From contig NZ_BAWH01000003.1 of NCBI RefSeq assembly GCF_000586435.1, forward strand, positions 95,992 through 159,991: a stretch of DNA of 64,000 nt. Direction: 5' to 3'. Shown in pieces: positions 29,453 to 39,973 of this stretch (the first letter of the stretch is position 1; the number at the start of each line of letters is the position of its first letter). A model generated the notes under the pieces. That model worked only from the letters and a program-made list of their open reading frames with translations. It was not told the DNA's origin and ran no database searches. This DNA comes from Psychrobacter sp. JCM 18901. Lineage in GTDB: Bacteria; Pseudomonadota; Gammaproteobacteria; Pseudomonadales; Moraxellaceae. Position numbers and translations under genes: made by a program.

Positions 29453-30177
29453 CAATCAGTCTCCTGCTTATGGTCAGAAGTCTGCATGTTGGCAGGACTG
29501 TTGAGTAGGGCATCCGCTTTATAGTTTGGCACATATGGTGGCATTGGGAGCCGACGTGCTTTGTCATAAGCGCCAAGTCGAAACCACATGTTTTCCCACG
29601 GTCGGGTAATGATGGTCTGAACAACTGGCGCTGCCTTGGCGTTGTCACTCACATTTGCATCATCTACATTTGCATCATCTACATTTGGATCATCTATATT
29701 GTCACCGCTGTGACCGCGCTTCGATAATTGGTCATTTTCTAATGTATCTGTCTGCTCGTCAGTGGCATAAGCATAGTCGAATGCTTTTGGCGTGGCTGAC
29801 GGCTGCTTTTGTGTGCGGTTATTTTCATGAACTTCGTCACCCTTGCTATTTTCAGCATTCGTAGATGCTTCAGAAGCTATCGAAGCAGGACTATGCGAGC
29901 TTTCAAATGCTTTCATATTACCCCGCATCTCAGCCATCTCACGCCTCATTTCGGCTTCGGTCTGGCGAATTTTGGCAAGCTCTTTTTGCATTTGCTGGCG
30001 CGTCTCAGCCAAGTCAAGTTCAGCCTCTATTTCAGACTGCAATGTTGAGACTGTACGGCGAATTTTGGCGTACCATTGCCCAGCCGTGCGCGCTGCCTGC
30101 GGCAGTTTTTCTGGGCCCAGTACGATTAGGGCGATAACGCCAAAGAGAAGTAGTTCAGAAAACCCGATATCAAACAT
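29452..30177 (-). CDS. tatB: Twin-arginine translocase subunit TatB, long C-tail
   Basis: Intact, 241 aa. MFDIGFSELLLFGVIALIVLGPEKLPQAART is the TatB membrane helix and hinge. An amphipathic helix and a Glu/Gln/Arg-rich coiled coil (about 45-92) follow. The rest is a low-complexity acidic tail that includes three tandem copies of a DANVD-like unit. The tail is longer than in E. coli TatB (171 aa). It sits between tatA and tatC with a one-base overlap with tatC. Confidence 0.93.
   Translation of the reverse strand: MFDIGFSELLLFGVIALIVLGPEKLPQAARTAGQWYAKIRRTVSTLQSEIEAELDLAETRQQMQKELAKIRQTEAEMRREMAEMRGNMKAFESSHSPASIASEASTNAENSKGDEVHENNRTQKQPSATPKAFDYAYATDEQTDTLENDQLSKRGHSGDNIDDPNVDDANVDDANVSDNAKAAPVVQTIITRPWENMWFRLGAYDKARRLPMPPYVPNYKADALLNSPANMQTSDHKQETD
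29652..29696 (-). repeat. Three 15-bp tandem repeats inside tatB
   Basis: Two exact units (CATTTGCATCATCTA) and one with a single change (C to G), in phase with the codons. They encode repeated D-D-A/P-N-V in the acidic tail of TatB. Copy number probably varies between strains. Confidence 0.85.
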
Positions 30178-30203
30178 AATGGTCCGATGTCACTGTTTAG
30201 ATG

Positions 30204-30443
30204 CTATACGTTATGCTTATCATCAACCTTGCTGGTTGAGCGCTCTTCAGTGTGTGCCGTTGCATCGTGGTCAAGAACCGCGTGTTTTTTGGCATGCTCT
30301 GTATTTTCATCTTTAACAGCTTCTTTAAAACCTTTGACAGCACCGCCCAAATCTTTACCAGCATTTCTGAGTTTTGAGGTGCCAAACACGACAACGACAA
30401 CGACCAATAGTATCAGCCAATGTGTAATAGAAAAACTACCCAT
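30204..30443 (-). CDS. tatA: Twin-arginine translocase subunit TatA
   Basis: Pore-forming subunit, 79 aa, intact. [40 protein letters not shown] has the TatA membrane helix, the FG hinge (about 20-21) and the amphipathic helix. A short His/Asp-rich tail ends it. Twenty-six bases before tatB and downstream of hisIE. Confidence 0.95.
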   Translation of the reverse strand: MGSFSITHWLILLVVVVVVFGTSKLRNAGKDLGGAVKGFKEAVKDENTEHAKKHAVLDHDATAHTEERSTSKVDDKHNV

Positions 30444-30635
30444 AATGGTATCCTTGTGACTTGGTTTTCAGTCTTTATATGCCTGCTTTGAGTTTGCAAA
30501 AAGGTCTATCTAGCAAACAAAAAGCATCGACATATAATGCGAGATAAAACAGAGCTATATTATAACCTGCACTTATTACAAATAGGTGAAAGCAACAATA
30601 ATCAAATAAAATAGACGTTTATTTTTTATTTAGGC

Positions 30636-31493
30636 TTATCTAGCGGCTTTCTCATCGATACCGGATAACCCAAAACGTCTGCCTAGCTCGTTTAACACGG
30701 CATCCGACTCTATATCAAACCATGCTAGCCCAACCAAGGTATGGAACCAGACATCGGCGACTTCATAGATCAGCTCATGACGCGCTTCATCGTAGCTTGC
30801 TTTGTCTGTACTCTCATCGCAGTTAGCAAAATCTTTGGCAGCGATGATACTCTCTGTGCTCTCCTCACCGACTTTTTCTAATATCTTATTTAATCCTTTA
30901 GCATACAGACTGGCGACATAAGAGCTGTCGGCATCGGCTTGTTTGCGCTCTGCTAATACGCTATCAAGCTGCTGCAATACAGAGGCTTTATCGATTTGTG
31001 CTTGAGTAGTATTAGATTGTGCTTGGATGGTATCAGAATCAGTATTCGCACCAGTGTTTTCAATTTCAAGAGTTTCGCTAGTAGAGTCATGAGAATGATA
31101 AATATCTGCAGGGTCTTTTAATACTTTATCGACAGTTTGCCATTCAGGCGTTTGACCTGATAAATCCAACCGCTGATAAAAGCAAGATTCACGTCCCGTA
31201 TGGCAAGCAATGCCGCCAGCCTGAGTGACACTAAGCACAATCACATCTGCATCACAGTCTAGACGAATATCATGCACAGTTTGCGTATGACCTGATGACT
31301 CACCTTTATGCCACAGCTTGGCACGTGAGCGTGAAAAATAAACCGCTGTTTGGGTTTGCGCGGTTAGCTGCAATGCTTCTGCATTCATCCACGCCATCAT
31401 CAAAATACGACCTGTCTGATGATCTTGAGCAATTGCAGGAATCAAACCATCATCATTAAAAGTTACGGCAGTCAGCCAAGCAGGTAAAGTCAT
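30636..31493 (-). CDS. hisI: Bifunctional HisIE with long linker
   Basis: Catalyses steps 2 and 3 of histidine synthesis. Intact, 285 aa. The N-terminal phosphoribosyl-AMP cyclohydrolase (about 1-125) has [33 protein letters not shown] and the metal-site [10 protein letters not shown] with [11 protein letters not shown]. The C-terminal phosphoribosyl-ATP pyrophosphatase (about 170-285) has [27 protein letters not shown] and [11 protein letters not shown]. Between them lies a Ser/Thr/Asp/Gln-rich linker of about 45 residues, longer than in E. coli HisIE (203 aa in all). hisI/hisE next to tat genes is also seen in pseudomonads. Confidence 0.95.
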   Translation of the reverse strand: MTLPAWLTAVTFNDDGLIPAIAQDHQTGRILMMAWMNAEALQLTAQTQTAVYFSRSRAKLWHKGESSGHTQTVHDIRLDCDADVIVLSVTQAGGIACHTGRESCFYQRLDLSGQTPEWQTVDKVLKDPADIYHSHDSTSETLEIENTGANTDSDTIQAQSNTTQAQIDKASVLQQLDSVLAERKQADADSSYVASLYAKGLNKILEKVGEESTESIIAAKDFANCDESTDKASYDEARHELIYEVADVWFHTLVGLAWFDIESDAVLNELGRRFGLSGIDEKAAR

Positions 31494-31688
31494 AATGTAT
31501 TTGTCGTCTTATAGGTAGAAAGTGAAAAAGAGTGATAAGCAATTATACTACTTATGATTAAAGCGGGGAGATTATCTGAAATGCTCTGCAATATGCTGAC
31601 AGCTAGCAATATGATGTCAGCTAAATGCGCTATAGAGTGCAATTATGCTAAATCTAAATGAACAGCATACTATTGATAATAAGCGATT

Positions 31689-32156
31689 CTACAGTCTAAA
31701 TAAATGCGGATACAACGCTTCTTTAATCGTATTATCAAGCTTAGTCACTTTATTGAGGTTAAAGTCGTAACCTCTAAAATGCTGGCGCGCTTTTGCTACT
31801 ATTTCGCCCGTGTGCATCCGCGTGACCTTTAGGATTATATTACCGCCATTATCATATATTGGCTCAACACCAACTTCAAATAATAGCTCTTCTCGTACGC
31901 GGATACGGCTCACAATATCTAGCTGCAATTTATCAATAATCAAGCCTTGATGGTCTGCGTTGATTTCTTTGACCCCTTTAGCGTATAGAAATCTTAGCCG
32001 TGCTTCGGACAATAGCGCTGTCAGAGATTCTACCGTCATATGCTGTCCTGCGTCGGCTTCCGTATGACGTACACGCATCACTGTCTCAAAAACAAACAAG
32101 TCGTCGTCGAATACTAACTCTTGTTTTGACACACTATCTCCTAGAGTGATGGCCAA
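31689..32156 (-). CDS. Hotdog-fold thioesterase (4HBT/YbgC-like)
   Basis: Intact 155-aa protein. VRHTEADAGQHMTVESLTALLSEARLRFLYAKG (about 29-61) resembles the catalytic helix of 4-hydroxybenzoyl-CoA or YbgC-type thioesterases. The later RVREELLFEV and YDNGGNIILKVTRMHTGEIVAKARQHFRGYDF fit the sheet. The usual D-x-D-x-x-G-H motif is only partly present, so activity and substrate are uncertain. It lies apart, upstream of hisIE on the same strand. Confidence 0.65.
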   Translation of the reverse strand: MAITLGDSVSKQELVFDDDLFVFETVMRVRHTEADAGQHMTVESLTALLSEARLRFLYAKGVKEINADHQGLIIDKLQLDIVSRIRVREELLFEVGVEPIYDNGGNIILKVTRMHTGEIVAKARQHFRGYDFNLNKVTKLDNTIKEALYPHLFRL

Positions 32157-32575
32157 ATATGGTTCTATTTATCATGCCGTAGGTAGCAGCACTGTTATTG
32201 TTATCGTCGTTATGACTGTGCATTCTAGCTTAAATATTCATGGTAAATAAGGTGGTTTTAATAGTGTTTATATGAAGATATAGCTCAGTCTCTACTTAAG
32301 CACAGCTTAGGCTGACATTCAATCTATTTGGATAAAAATCAGCCATTTTATTGGTGCTTTTAGGAGAGCCGCTATCGCTTATTTGATGCTGATTACTTGT
32401 CTATATTGACTACTAAAACCTCGCCAAAACTTTACTTGGCAAAACAAGGCACTATCTGCTAAAATAGCGCCTCCCACCTCGAGGCAAATAGAGGTTTAGT
32501 GGTTATTTATATAACGATTATTCAGTATGACTATTTGACGACCAGGTTCTAAAACAGAAAAAGAGGCAAATCATC
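32157..32575. other. Spacer and leader upstream of rpmI
   Basis: About 420 bases with no ORF. infC, often the gene before rpmI, is not here. The right part is the presumed rpmI-rplT mRNA leader of about 100 bases, with a small hairpin (CCTCG...GAGG, near 32476-32495) that could serve L20 autoregulation; that role is inference only. Confidence 0.4.
32436..32465 (+). promoter_or_regulatory. Promoter of rpmI-rplT
   Basis: TTGGCA (32436-32441), an 18-base spacer and TAAAAT (32460-32465) give a near-consensus sigma-70 promoter about 110 bases before rpmI. Confidence 0.6.
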
Positions 32576-32773
32576 ATGAAAGTTAAGATGAAAACCAGAA
32601 GCGGCGCAGCTAAACGCTTCAAAAAAACAGCGAATGGCTTCAAGCGTAAGCAAGCATTCAAAAGCCATATTTTGACCAAGAAATCAGCTAAGCGTATTCG
32701 CCAATTGCGTGGTCTTAAGTTGGTGCACAAGTCTGACGAAGCAGCAGTTCGTCGTATGTGCCCATACATTTAA
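32576..32773 (+). CDS. rpmI: 50S ribosomal protein L35
   Basis: Intact, 65 aa, the normal size. [33 protein letters not shown] and [13 protein letters not shown] are typical L35. An A7 run in FKKTA is in frame, so a run of seven is genuine here. Followed by rplT after about 120 bases. Confidence 0.97.
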   Translation: MKVKMKTRSGAAKRFKKTANGFKRKQAFKSHILTKKSAKRIRQLRGLKLVHKSDEAAVRRMCPYI

Positions 32774-32892
32774 TAGCCTACCGTCATCTATCTTTGATTG
32801 AAAATATTTGACTTTGCAATCTGACAATGATGTTTGTTATTTGACAGCATCATCACTCGCTTAACAGTGATTAAAAAATCTTGGAGTAAATT

Positions 32893-33249
32893 ATGGCCCG
32901 TGTAAAACGTGGTGTACAGGCAAATCGCCGTCACAAAAAAATCTTAAAGCGCGCAAAAGGCTACTACGGTGCCCGTTCACGTGTTTACCGCGTAGCGGTA
33001 CAGGCAGTGACCAAAGCTGGTCAATATGCTTATCGTGACCGTCGCAACAAGAAACGTACTTTCCGTCGTCTTTGGATCGCACGTATCAATGCTGGTGCAC
33101 GCTTAAACGGCTTAAGCTATAGCCGCTTCATCAATGGCATGAAAAAAGCAAACATCGCAATCGATCGTCGCGTTCTAGCAGACATCGCTATGCATGATGC
33201 AGCGACTTTCACAGCATTGGTCGAAAAAGCAAAAGCGGAATTGGCCTAA
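32893..33249 (+). CDS. rplT: 50S ribosomal protein L20
   Basis: Assembly protein of the large subunit, 118 aa, intact. [35 protein letters not shown] and [24 protein letters not shown] are the family signatures. A TTGGAG site lies upstream. Together with rpmI it should form one transcript ending at the terminator at 33348. Confidence 0.97.
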   Translation: MARVKRGVQANRRHKKILKRAKGYYGARSRVYRVAVQAVTKAGQYAYRDRRNKKRTFRRLWIARINAGARLNGLSYSRFINGMKKANIAIDRRVLADIAMHDAATFTALVEKAKAELA

Positions 33250-33557
33250 ATATTAACCGTCCTTTAGGTATGATGCTTTTAAATAATTATTTATAAGCAA
33301 TTGTCTAAATGGATAGGACTAATATTGATTAATAGTATGATATTAATAAAAGCTACCGCTGGTCGGTGGCTTTTTTTATATTAAATTATTTTAAGCGTGC
33401 TCTTTATTGAGTAAAAATACGCTTATCATCGTCTAAATATTCAAGCCATTCTTCTAACCAGCCTTTATATTAATCTTTTATATAAACATAGCTGGATAAA
33501 TGGTTTGCAATATTTGGTCAAATCCCTACAATTAATAGTCCGTTCAAATCAGGAATA
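33250..33557. other. Spacer rplT-pheS
   Basis: About 300 bases holding the rplT terminator on the left and the pheS leader on the right. No short Phe-rich leader peptide of the E. coli pheS attenuator type was found. Confidence 0.45.
33348..33377 (+). terminator. Terminator of rpmI-rplT
   Basis: Stem AAAAGCTACCG (33348-33358) with CGGTGGCTTTT (33364-33374), one G-U pair, then a T7 tract ending at 33377. Confidence 0.85.
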
Positions 33558-34622
<1,065 letters not shown>

Positions 34623-34639
34623 AGTTTTCTTTATACCTA

Positions 34640-34747
34640 TATAGTTAGTTCAAGATAATTTAGATCCAAGGAAGGCGAGTGAAAGTGCTACAAATCGTAG
34701 ACTGAGCGAGCCTGACGCTGTATCTAATTTATATAGGATTGACTATA
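34640..34747. repeat. Palindromic MITE-like intergenic repeat between pheS and pheT
   Basis: Outer arms of 26 bp (34640-34665 beginning TATAGTTAGTTCAAG, and 34722-34747 ending GGATTGACTATA) match in about 20 of 26 positions as an inverted repeat. The centre (GGCGAGTGAAAGTGCTACAAATCGTAGACTGAGCGAGCC) holds a small CTAC/GTAG hairpin. I recall similar short elements scattered in Moraxellaceae genomes. No transposase, so non-autonomous. Only one full copy is in this window. Confidence 0.7.
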
Positions 34748-34810
34748 GCAAGCGAATTCGCCAAGCTTTACTCCAACATCTTTATTATAAAATTCTGATC
34801 CGAGATATTT

Positions 34811-37221
34811 ATGAAAATTAGCGAACAGTGGCTACGTCAGTGGGTAAACCCTACAAATACTAGCGAACAGTTAGCCGAACAGTTGACTATGGCAGGTCTT
34901 GAGATTGATGATCGCTATGCGGTTGCCCGTGCTTTTAGCGGTGTGGTTGTCGGTGAAGTCATCAGCGTTGAGCAGCATCCTGATGCAGATAAATTACGTG
35001 TTACTCAAGTAAATATCGGTGACGCTGAGCCGCTACAAATTGTCTGCGGTGCTCCTAACGTGACCGTCGGTATGAAAGCACCGGTTGCTACCGTTGGTGC
35101 GGTATTGCCAAGCGATGACGCCAGTAATGGTAAAGCGGGTTTTAAGATTAAGAAGAGCAAACTACGCGGTGTGGCTTCAAACGGTATGCTATGTGGCGCC
35201 TCTGAAATTGATTTAGTCGATGATATAGATGGCTTGCTTGAGCTGCCTGAAGATGCACCAGTTGGTACAGATATTCGTGAATATCTAGGTTTAGATAATC
35301 AAATATTGGATATCTCTATCACCCCAAACCGTGGTGATTGCTTTAGCGTACGTGGTATCGCTCGCGAGATATCAGTCATCAACGATCTACCTGTACAAAC
35401 GCCAGAAATCTCGGCCAATACCGCTGGCACTGCCGCAACACCAGCTGTGACAGTCGATGCAAAGGAAGCGTGTCCTCGCTATCTGTTGCAGTCGATTCGC
35501 AATATTGACCGTAGCATCGATACTCCGAAATGGATGCAAGATGCGCTAGTACAGTCGGGCCTACGTTCACACAACTTCTTGGTCGATGTGACCAACTATG
35601 TGTTGATGGAGTTGGGTCAACCGCTACATGCGTTTGACGCAGACATGATCGAAGGTGATATCGTTGTACGTTTGGCACAGCCTGATGAAACCATTACTTT
35701 GCTGAATGAGCAAACCGTTACCTTGACCGGTGATGAGCTTGTGATTGCTGATGATAAAGGTGCTTGGCACTGGCTGGTATCATGGGTGGTCAGCGTAGCA
35801 GTGTCACTGATAGCACTACCAATATCGTTGTAGAAAGTGCTTTCTTTAATCAACTCGCTATCGCTGCACGCGCACGTCGTTTCGGGCTACATACGGACGC
35901 ATCACAGCGTTTTGAGCGCGGTGTCGACTTTGAATTGCCAGCATTGGCGTTGGCACGAGCTTGTGATTTAATCACCAGTATCACTGGCGGTGAAGCTGGA
36001 CAAATAGTCACGGCCGAAAACCTTGAGCATTTGCCAGCACGCGCGCCAATTACATTGCCCATCGCGAAAGTTCGCGATGTCATTGGGATTGATATTGAAC
36101 CAACTGAGATGGTACGTATCTTGACCCAGTTGGGTTTTAAAGTAGAGCAGCAGAGCGATTCACTGATTTGTAAACCGCCATCTTATCGTTTTGATATGAG
36201 TATCCGCGAGGATTTAATCGAAGAAATTGCTCGTATCTATGGCTATGACAATATTCCAAGCGTCCTGCCACATTTACAAGTCAGTATGGATTATGATGAT
36301 ACTGCAGATTTGACCCATGAGATGAAGCTATCATTAGTTGACAACGGCTATATGGAAGCGATTAGCTTTAGCTTTAGTGATGCAAAACTAGAAGCATTGC
36401 TTGACGACGAAGCGCTAGGAGAGGTGTTGGCACTGGCAAACCCTATCTCTAGTGATTTAGCCGTTATGCGTCGTACTTTGCTATCGAGCCTATTGCCTTG
36501 CGTGCAATATAATTTAAATCGTCAGCAGCCGCGCATACGTTTCTTCGAGACAGGTCTTAGCTTTGTTGGACAAAGTATTAGTGACTTAGTACAAACGCCA
36601 AGTATCGCTTTAGTCGCAGTTGGTGATATATGGAGCGAGCAAGCTTATCAGAATCGTGCGTTAGATTTTTATGACCTAAAGCATGATATTGAGCAGCTAT
36701 TACCAGCTCAAATCGATAGCGCACGTATCCGCTATGAGCGTAGTACGCTGAGCTTCCTGCATCCAGGACAAAGCGCTGAGTTATATATCGATGATATATA
36801 CGTTGGTTGGTTGGGTCAGTTGCACCCAAATACTGCTAAACAATTAGATCTGCCGGCTACATGGGTCGCTCAATTGTCACTGGCACCGCTATTGACGATT
36901 GCACGTGAGCAGCATGCTATCACGACACCAAGCAAGTTCCCGCAAGTACGCCGCGATATTGCTATCTTGGTAGACAGTGACATCAGTTTGCAGACACTAG
37001 AGACAACGGTGCGAACTGCGGCAGGTAATTTGTTGACTGATCTTTGGTTATTTGATGTCTATCAAGGTGACAAAGTACCAGAAGGCCAGCGCTCACTAGC
37101 GTTTGCACTAATATGGCAAGACAGTACGCAAACGTTGTCTGACGAAGCCGTCAAGACTACCACAGATAAAGTGGTACAAGCGCTAACTGACCAGCATTCT
37201 GTACAGCTGCGCGACAGCTAA
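34811..37221 (+). CDS. pheT: Phenylalanyl-tRNA synthetase beta subunit (frame broken once)
   Basis: Large editing and tRNA-binding subunit, 803 aa when corrected. The order is MKISEQWLRQWVNP; the tRNA-binding (EMAP) domain (about 40-150, VVVGEVISVEQHPDADKLRVTQVNIG, APNVTVGMKAPVA); B3/4 (DISITPNRGDCFSVRGIARE, HNFLVDVTNYVLMELGQPLHAFD); the catalytic-like core (FGLHTDASQRFERGVD) and the ferredoxin-like anticodon-binding domain (FPQVRRDIAILVD). The frame breaks near 35764, where DDKGALALAGIMGGQ needs TTT and the sequence has TT. It follows pheS after a MITE-like insertion. Confidence 0.96.
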
Positions 37222-37242
37222 CATTTAGTAAGTATTATACCC

Positions 37243-37282
37243 AATGCTCTGTAGTCTTTTTACCATGAGGCTACGGAGCATT
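37243..37282 (+). terminator. Hairpin after pheT
   Basis: Twelve-bp stem AATGCTCTGTAG (37243-37254) with CTACGGAGCATT (37271-37282), one G-U pair. The T-run lies inside the loop instead of after the stem, so termination may be weak. Between pheT and ihfA. Confidence 0.45.
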
Positions 37283-37438
37283 GCTATTCATAGAATAAGT
37301 TAAGTGGTTATTAATAAAGGATTTTAATGAAGACTTTGTTAAAAAAACGGTCAAAAAAACCTTTATAATAGCTAGCCTTAACCCTCATACCGCTAAACCA
37401 TGATATTCGACATCACGACATAGCATAGGAGTCGTACT

Positions 37439-37739
37439 GTGAGCACCTTAACCAAATCTGACATGATTGAGCATTTGATGAGTCACCTAACCTAACACGC
37501 CAAGAAGGCCGCTGTCTGGTGGAGAACTTTTTTTTGATGAGCTGTCAGAGAGTTTGATTGATGGCAAAGAGGTCAAGCTTTCAGGCTTTGGCAACTTTGA
37601 GCTTAAAGATAAAAACAGCCGTCCAGGCCGTAACCCGAAAACAGGGGAGCCTGTTGCAGTATCCGCACGCCGTGTGGTTACTTTTAAGACAGGACAGAAA
37701 TTTCGTCAGAAGGTTGACGAGCGTTTGTTCGATAGCTAA
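37439..37739 (+). CDS. ihfA: Integration host factor alpha subunit (two frame breaks)
   Basis: DNA-bending nucleoid protein, partner of IhfB, 99 aa when corrected. It starts at GTG 37439 with TAGGAG seven bases upstream: [24 protein letters not shown]. Then [38 protein letters not shown] (DNA-binding arm with the Pro intercalation) and [16 protein letters not shown]. Breaks: an A missing near 37489 (HLNLTRQ) and T8 at 37528-37535 where six fit. pheT-ihfA order is widely conserved. Confidence 0.94.
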
Positions 37740-37923
37740 TACTTAGTTTGGCGCTGCGCTGAACGATAGTGTGTCTGTTTTATCGTGAGTTTATAAGAAT
37801 GCTAGTGCGTATTTGCACTTAGTTATTTTTGCGTACATCTATGTATTTCGATATTGCGGCACGCATCGCATATTAGGGTTATCTATAAAGTAAAATCCTA
37901 CTAAGATCATAAATGATAGACAT

Positions 37924-37951
37924 AAAAAAGAGAGCATAGGCTCTCTTTTTT
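37924..37951. terminator. Bidirectional terminator between ihfA and a lipoprotein gene
   Basis: Twelve-bp stem AAAAAAGAGAGC (37924-37935) with GCTCTCTTTTTT (37940-37951) and a 4-base loop; works on both strands. Confidence 0.9.
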
Positions 37952-37982
37952 ACTACAGTTTATCTATTGTATGAACAATAAA

Positions 37983-38339
37983 TTACTGAGCTTCTTCAAC
38001 TACTACTTCGTCAGAAGCTTCAACAGCAGCAGTATCAGTTTCGCTAGCTACGTCTACGCTAGTGGTGTCGCCGTCTACAGGAACTTCAGCGTCCATTTCG
38101 TCAGTAGCAGTTGCAGCTTGTGCATCAGCGATGTCAGCTTCAGCGCCAGCAACAGCAGCGTCAGCATCAGCAGTCATTTCGCCTTCAGCAGCAGCTTCGT
38201 TTAGCTCTTCAGAAGCGTCTTGCACTTCTTCTTGCGCGTCAGATAAATCTTCAGCAGCGTTTTCTTTGCTGCTATCACAGGCAGTAAGGCCCATAGTTGC
38301 AGTCATGATACCAGCTAGAGCAAGTAATTTAAGTTTCAT
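37983..38339 (-). CDS. Small Ala/Asp/Glu-rich lipoprotein
   Basis: Intact 118-aa protein. MKLKLLALAGIMTATMGLTACDSS is a lipoprotein signal peptide with lipobox LTAC (Cys at 21) followed by Asp, which in E. coli would favour inner-membrane retention. The mature part is almost only Ala, Asp, Glu, Ser, Thr and Val, very acidic, with heptad-like spacing of Ala and Glu (EDLSDAQEEVQDASEELNEAAAEGE) suggesting helix. No family recognised. A plausible RBS (CCGGAG) lies upstream. Confidence 0.8.
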   Translation of the reverse strand: MKLKLLALAGIMTATMGLTACDSSKENAAEDLSDAQEEVQDASEELNEAAAEGEMTADADAAVAGAEADIADAQAATATDEMDAEVPVDGDTTSVDVASETDTAAVEASDEVVVEEAQ

Positions 38340-38886
38340 ATGGTTTTCTCCGGAAAAATGAAATGAGCAGTAGCAGCAACAAAGGTCGAAATCCGAGATT
38401 TCTCAGAATTCAACTACTCTTAGTCACAGCTACTCAGCTTCCACGCATTCTATAGGTTTTCTAAGTAAATAGAAATAGCCTGTACAATTAAGTAACAATA
38501 AAATTTAAAATAATATTTTACTTTCTCTATCCGATATACTTTTTAATACAAGAAGCCAAATTAATCGACGTATAATCAATGACATCAGAGGGATTGAGAC
38601 CTTTTTTTTAGTTCTCATTTTTTTGTCTCGAATTGTTGATATTAACCCCGTTTTTATGGGTAAGAATTGAATTAAATAGTCCGATTATGGTCCTATATTA
38701 CATAAATCCTAGTTAAGTTAGCAATTTTATAGGTTTCTACTTGCTTTTAGGATAGTAGACTAGGTCATAGCGTGAGTTAACTGGTCAAATAACATATAAC
38801 ATAAGTAAAGATTAATAGAAGTAGTGGCTAATAGAGATAGTAGTTAATAGAAATAGTGAATTAATCTATATTTGAGGAATAGAATT
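38340..38886. other. Long AT-rich divergent spacer
   Basis: About 550 bases between the acidic lipoprotein gene and the zinc metallopeptidase gene, very AT-rich, no ORF. It ends with three imperfect 16-bp tandem repeats (38813-38860). Confidence 0.45.
38813..38860. repeat. Three imperfect 16-bp tandem repeats upstream of the metallopeptidase gene
   Basis: Units TAATAGAAGTAGTGGC, TAATAGAGATAGTAGT and TAATAGAAATAGTGAA start at 38813, 38829 and 38845. They lie 27 bases before the ATG at 38887, so they could affect promoter or leader spacing. Confidence 0.6.
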
Positions 38887-39774
38887 ATGAAATGGCAAGG
38901 TAGACGAGGTAGCTCGAATGTGCGCTCTAGCACAGGTGGCGGTAAGATGATCGGTGGTGGTATTGGTGGCATTATTATCGCAGGTATTTTGTGGTTGGTA
39001 TTTGGGGTAAACCCAATGACCGCATTACAGACAGGACAGGCGGTTACAGGTGGTAGTAGTGAATCATCTACTGAGCTGGCAACCAGCACAGACCGAGACA
39101 CGCAGTTTGTGAAAGTTGTACTAGCAGATACAGAAGAAGTCTGGCATCAAATCTTTAATGAAGCTGGTAGTACTTATCAAGAACCGTCATTGATTTTGTT
39201 TAATGGTCAGGTCAGCTCAGCATGTGGTAGTGCTAGCTCTGCAACCGGTCCATTTTATTGTCCAGGGGATCAGACTGTTTATTTGGATACGTCATTCTTT
39301 GTAGAGATGCGTCAGAATCTTGGTATTTCAGGCGATCAGCAAGGCTCTGGTGGTGAAGAGAACCAAGGCAAGGCTGGCGATTTCGCACAGGCCTACGTGA
39401 TAGCGCATGAGGTCGGTCATCATGTTCAGACGCTACTGGGCATTAGCCAACAGGTCAATGAAGCTCGTCAGCAAGTGACCCAAGCACAGTCCAATAAGCT
39501 ATCAGTATTGCAAGAGTTGCAAGCGGATTGTTTTGCTGGTGTATGGGCACAGCGCAATCAAGAGCGTGTACAGTTTTTAGAAGCTGGAGATCTTGATGAA
39601 GCGGTGAATGCAGCTAGTCAAATTGGTGATGATCGTCTAGCGAAAGCGAGTGGTGGTGCAGTAGTGCCCGATAACTTTACTCATGGTACCAGTCAACAAC
39701 GTGTCGAATGGTTCACCCGTGGTCTAGAAAGCGGTAATGTACAATCTTGCGATACGTTCAGCGGTGCACTTTAA
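38887..39774 (+). CDS. Neutral zinc metallopeptidase (YpfJ family)
   Basis: Intact, 295 aa from ATG 38887 (GAGGAATAG upstream). MKWQGRRGSSNVRSSTGGG and one transmembrane helix (about 21-43) anchor it in the inner membrane, with the catalytic part outside. The zinc motif HEVGHH lies about residues 177-182, preceded by AQAYVIA; the third ligand is likely in ELQADCFAGVWA. YFPs of this type (PF04228) are putative proteases whose substrates are unknown. The Cys pairs (ACGSASS, FYCPGD, SCDTF) suggest disulfides. Confidence 0.88.
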   Translation: MKWQGRRGSSNVRSSTGGGKMIGGGIGGIIIAGILWLVFGVNPMTALQTGQAVTGGSSESSTELATSTDRDTQFVKVVLADTEEVWHQIFNEAGSTYQEPSLILFNGQVSSACGSASSATGPFYCPGDQTVYLDTSFFVEMRQNLGISGDQQGSGGEENQGKAGDFAQAYVIAHEVGHHVQTLLGISQQVNEARQQVTQAQSNKLSVLQELQADCFAGVWAQRNQERVQFLEAGDLDEAVNAASQIGDDRLAKASGGAVVPDNFTHGTSQQRVEWFTRGLESGNVQSCDTFSGAL

Positions 39775-39880
39775 TGGCCATACATATTAGTAGTCATGTG
39801 TTTTACTAATGATGTATTTCTAATACTGATGTTTTTTATTATAAGTCTAGCGCATGGACTTATAATAAAAATTAAGACAT

Positions 39881-39914
39881 AAAAAAAGCCTGCAACGAAT
39901 TGCAGGCTTTTTTT
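39881..39914. terminator. Terminator after the metallopeptidase gene
   Basis: Fifteen-bp stem AAAAAAAGCCTGCAA (39881-39895) with TTGCAGGCTTTTTTT (39900-39914). Works in both directions, shared with the lipoprotein gene that follows on the minus strand. Confidence 0.9.
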
Positions 39915-39973
39915 TATCATCTTTTATCTAATATCACTCAACCAATTGTCAAATAATATCAGCGTAGAAAGAT

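Noticed and set aside
29843..30316. Plus-strand ORFs opposite tatA-tatB
   Set aside because: They arise from the repetitive coiled-coil codons of tatB; both tat genes are clearly coded on the minus strand.
33250..33557. pheST leader-peptide attenuator
   Set aside because: No short ORF with clustered Phe codons before a terminator was found; the hairpin there fits an ordinary rplT terminator.
35617..36083. Antisense ORFs inside pheT, rapA, corC and similar
   Set aside because: They mirror codon bias of the real gene on the other strand, have no RBS or family resemblance, and end at random positions.
38813..38860. CRISPR array
   Set aside because: The repeats are 16 bp, directly adjacent without spacers and imperfect; no cas genes are present.
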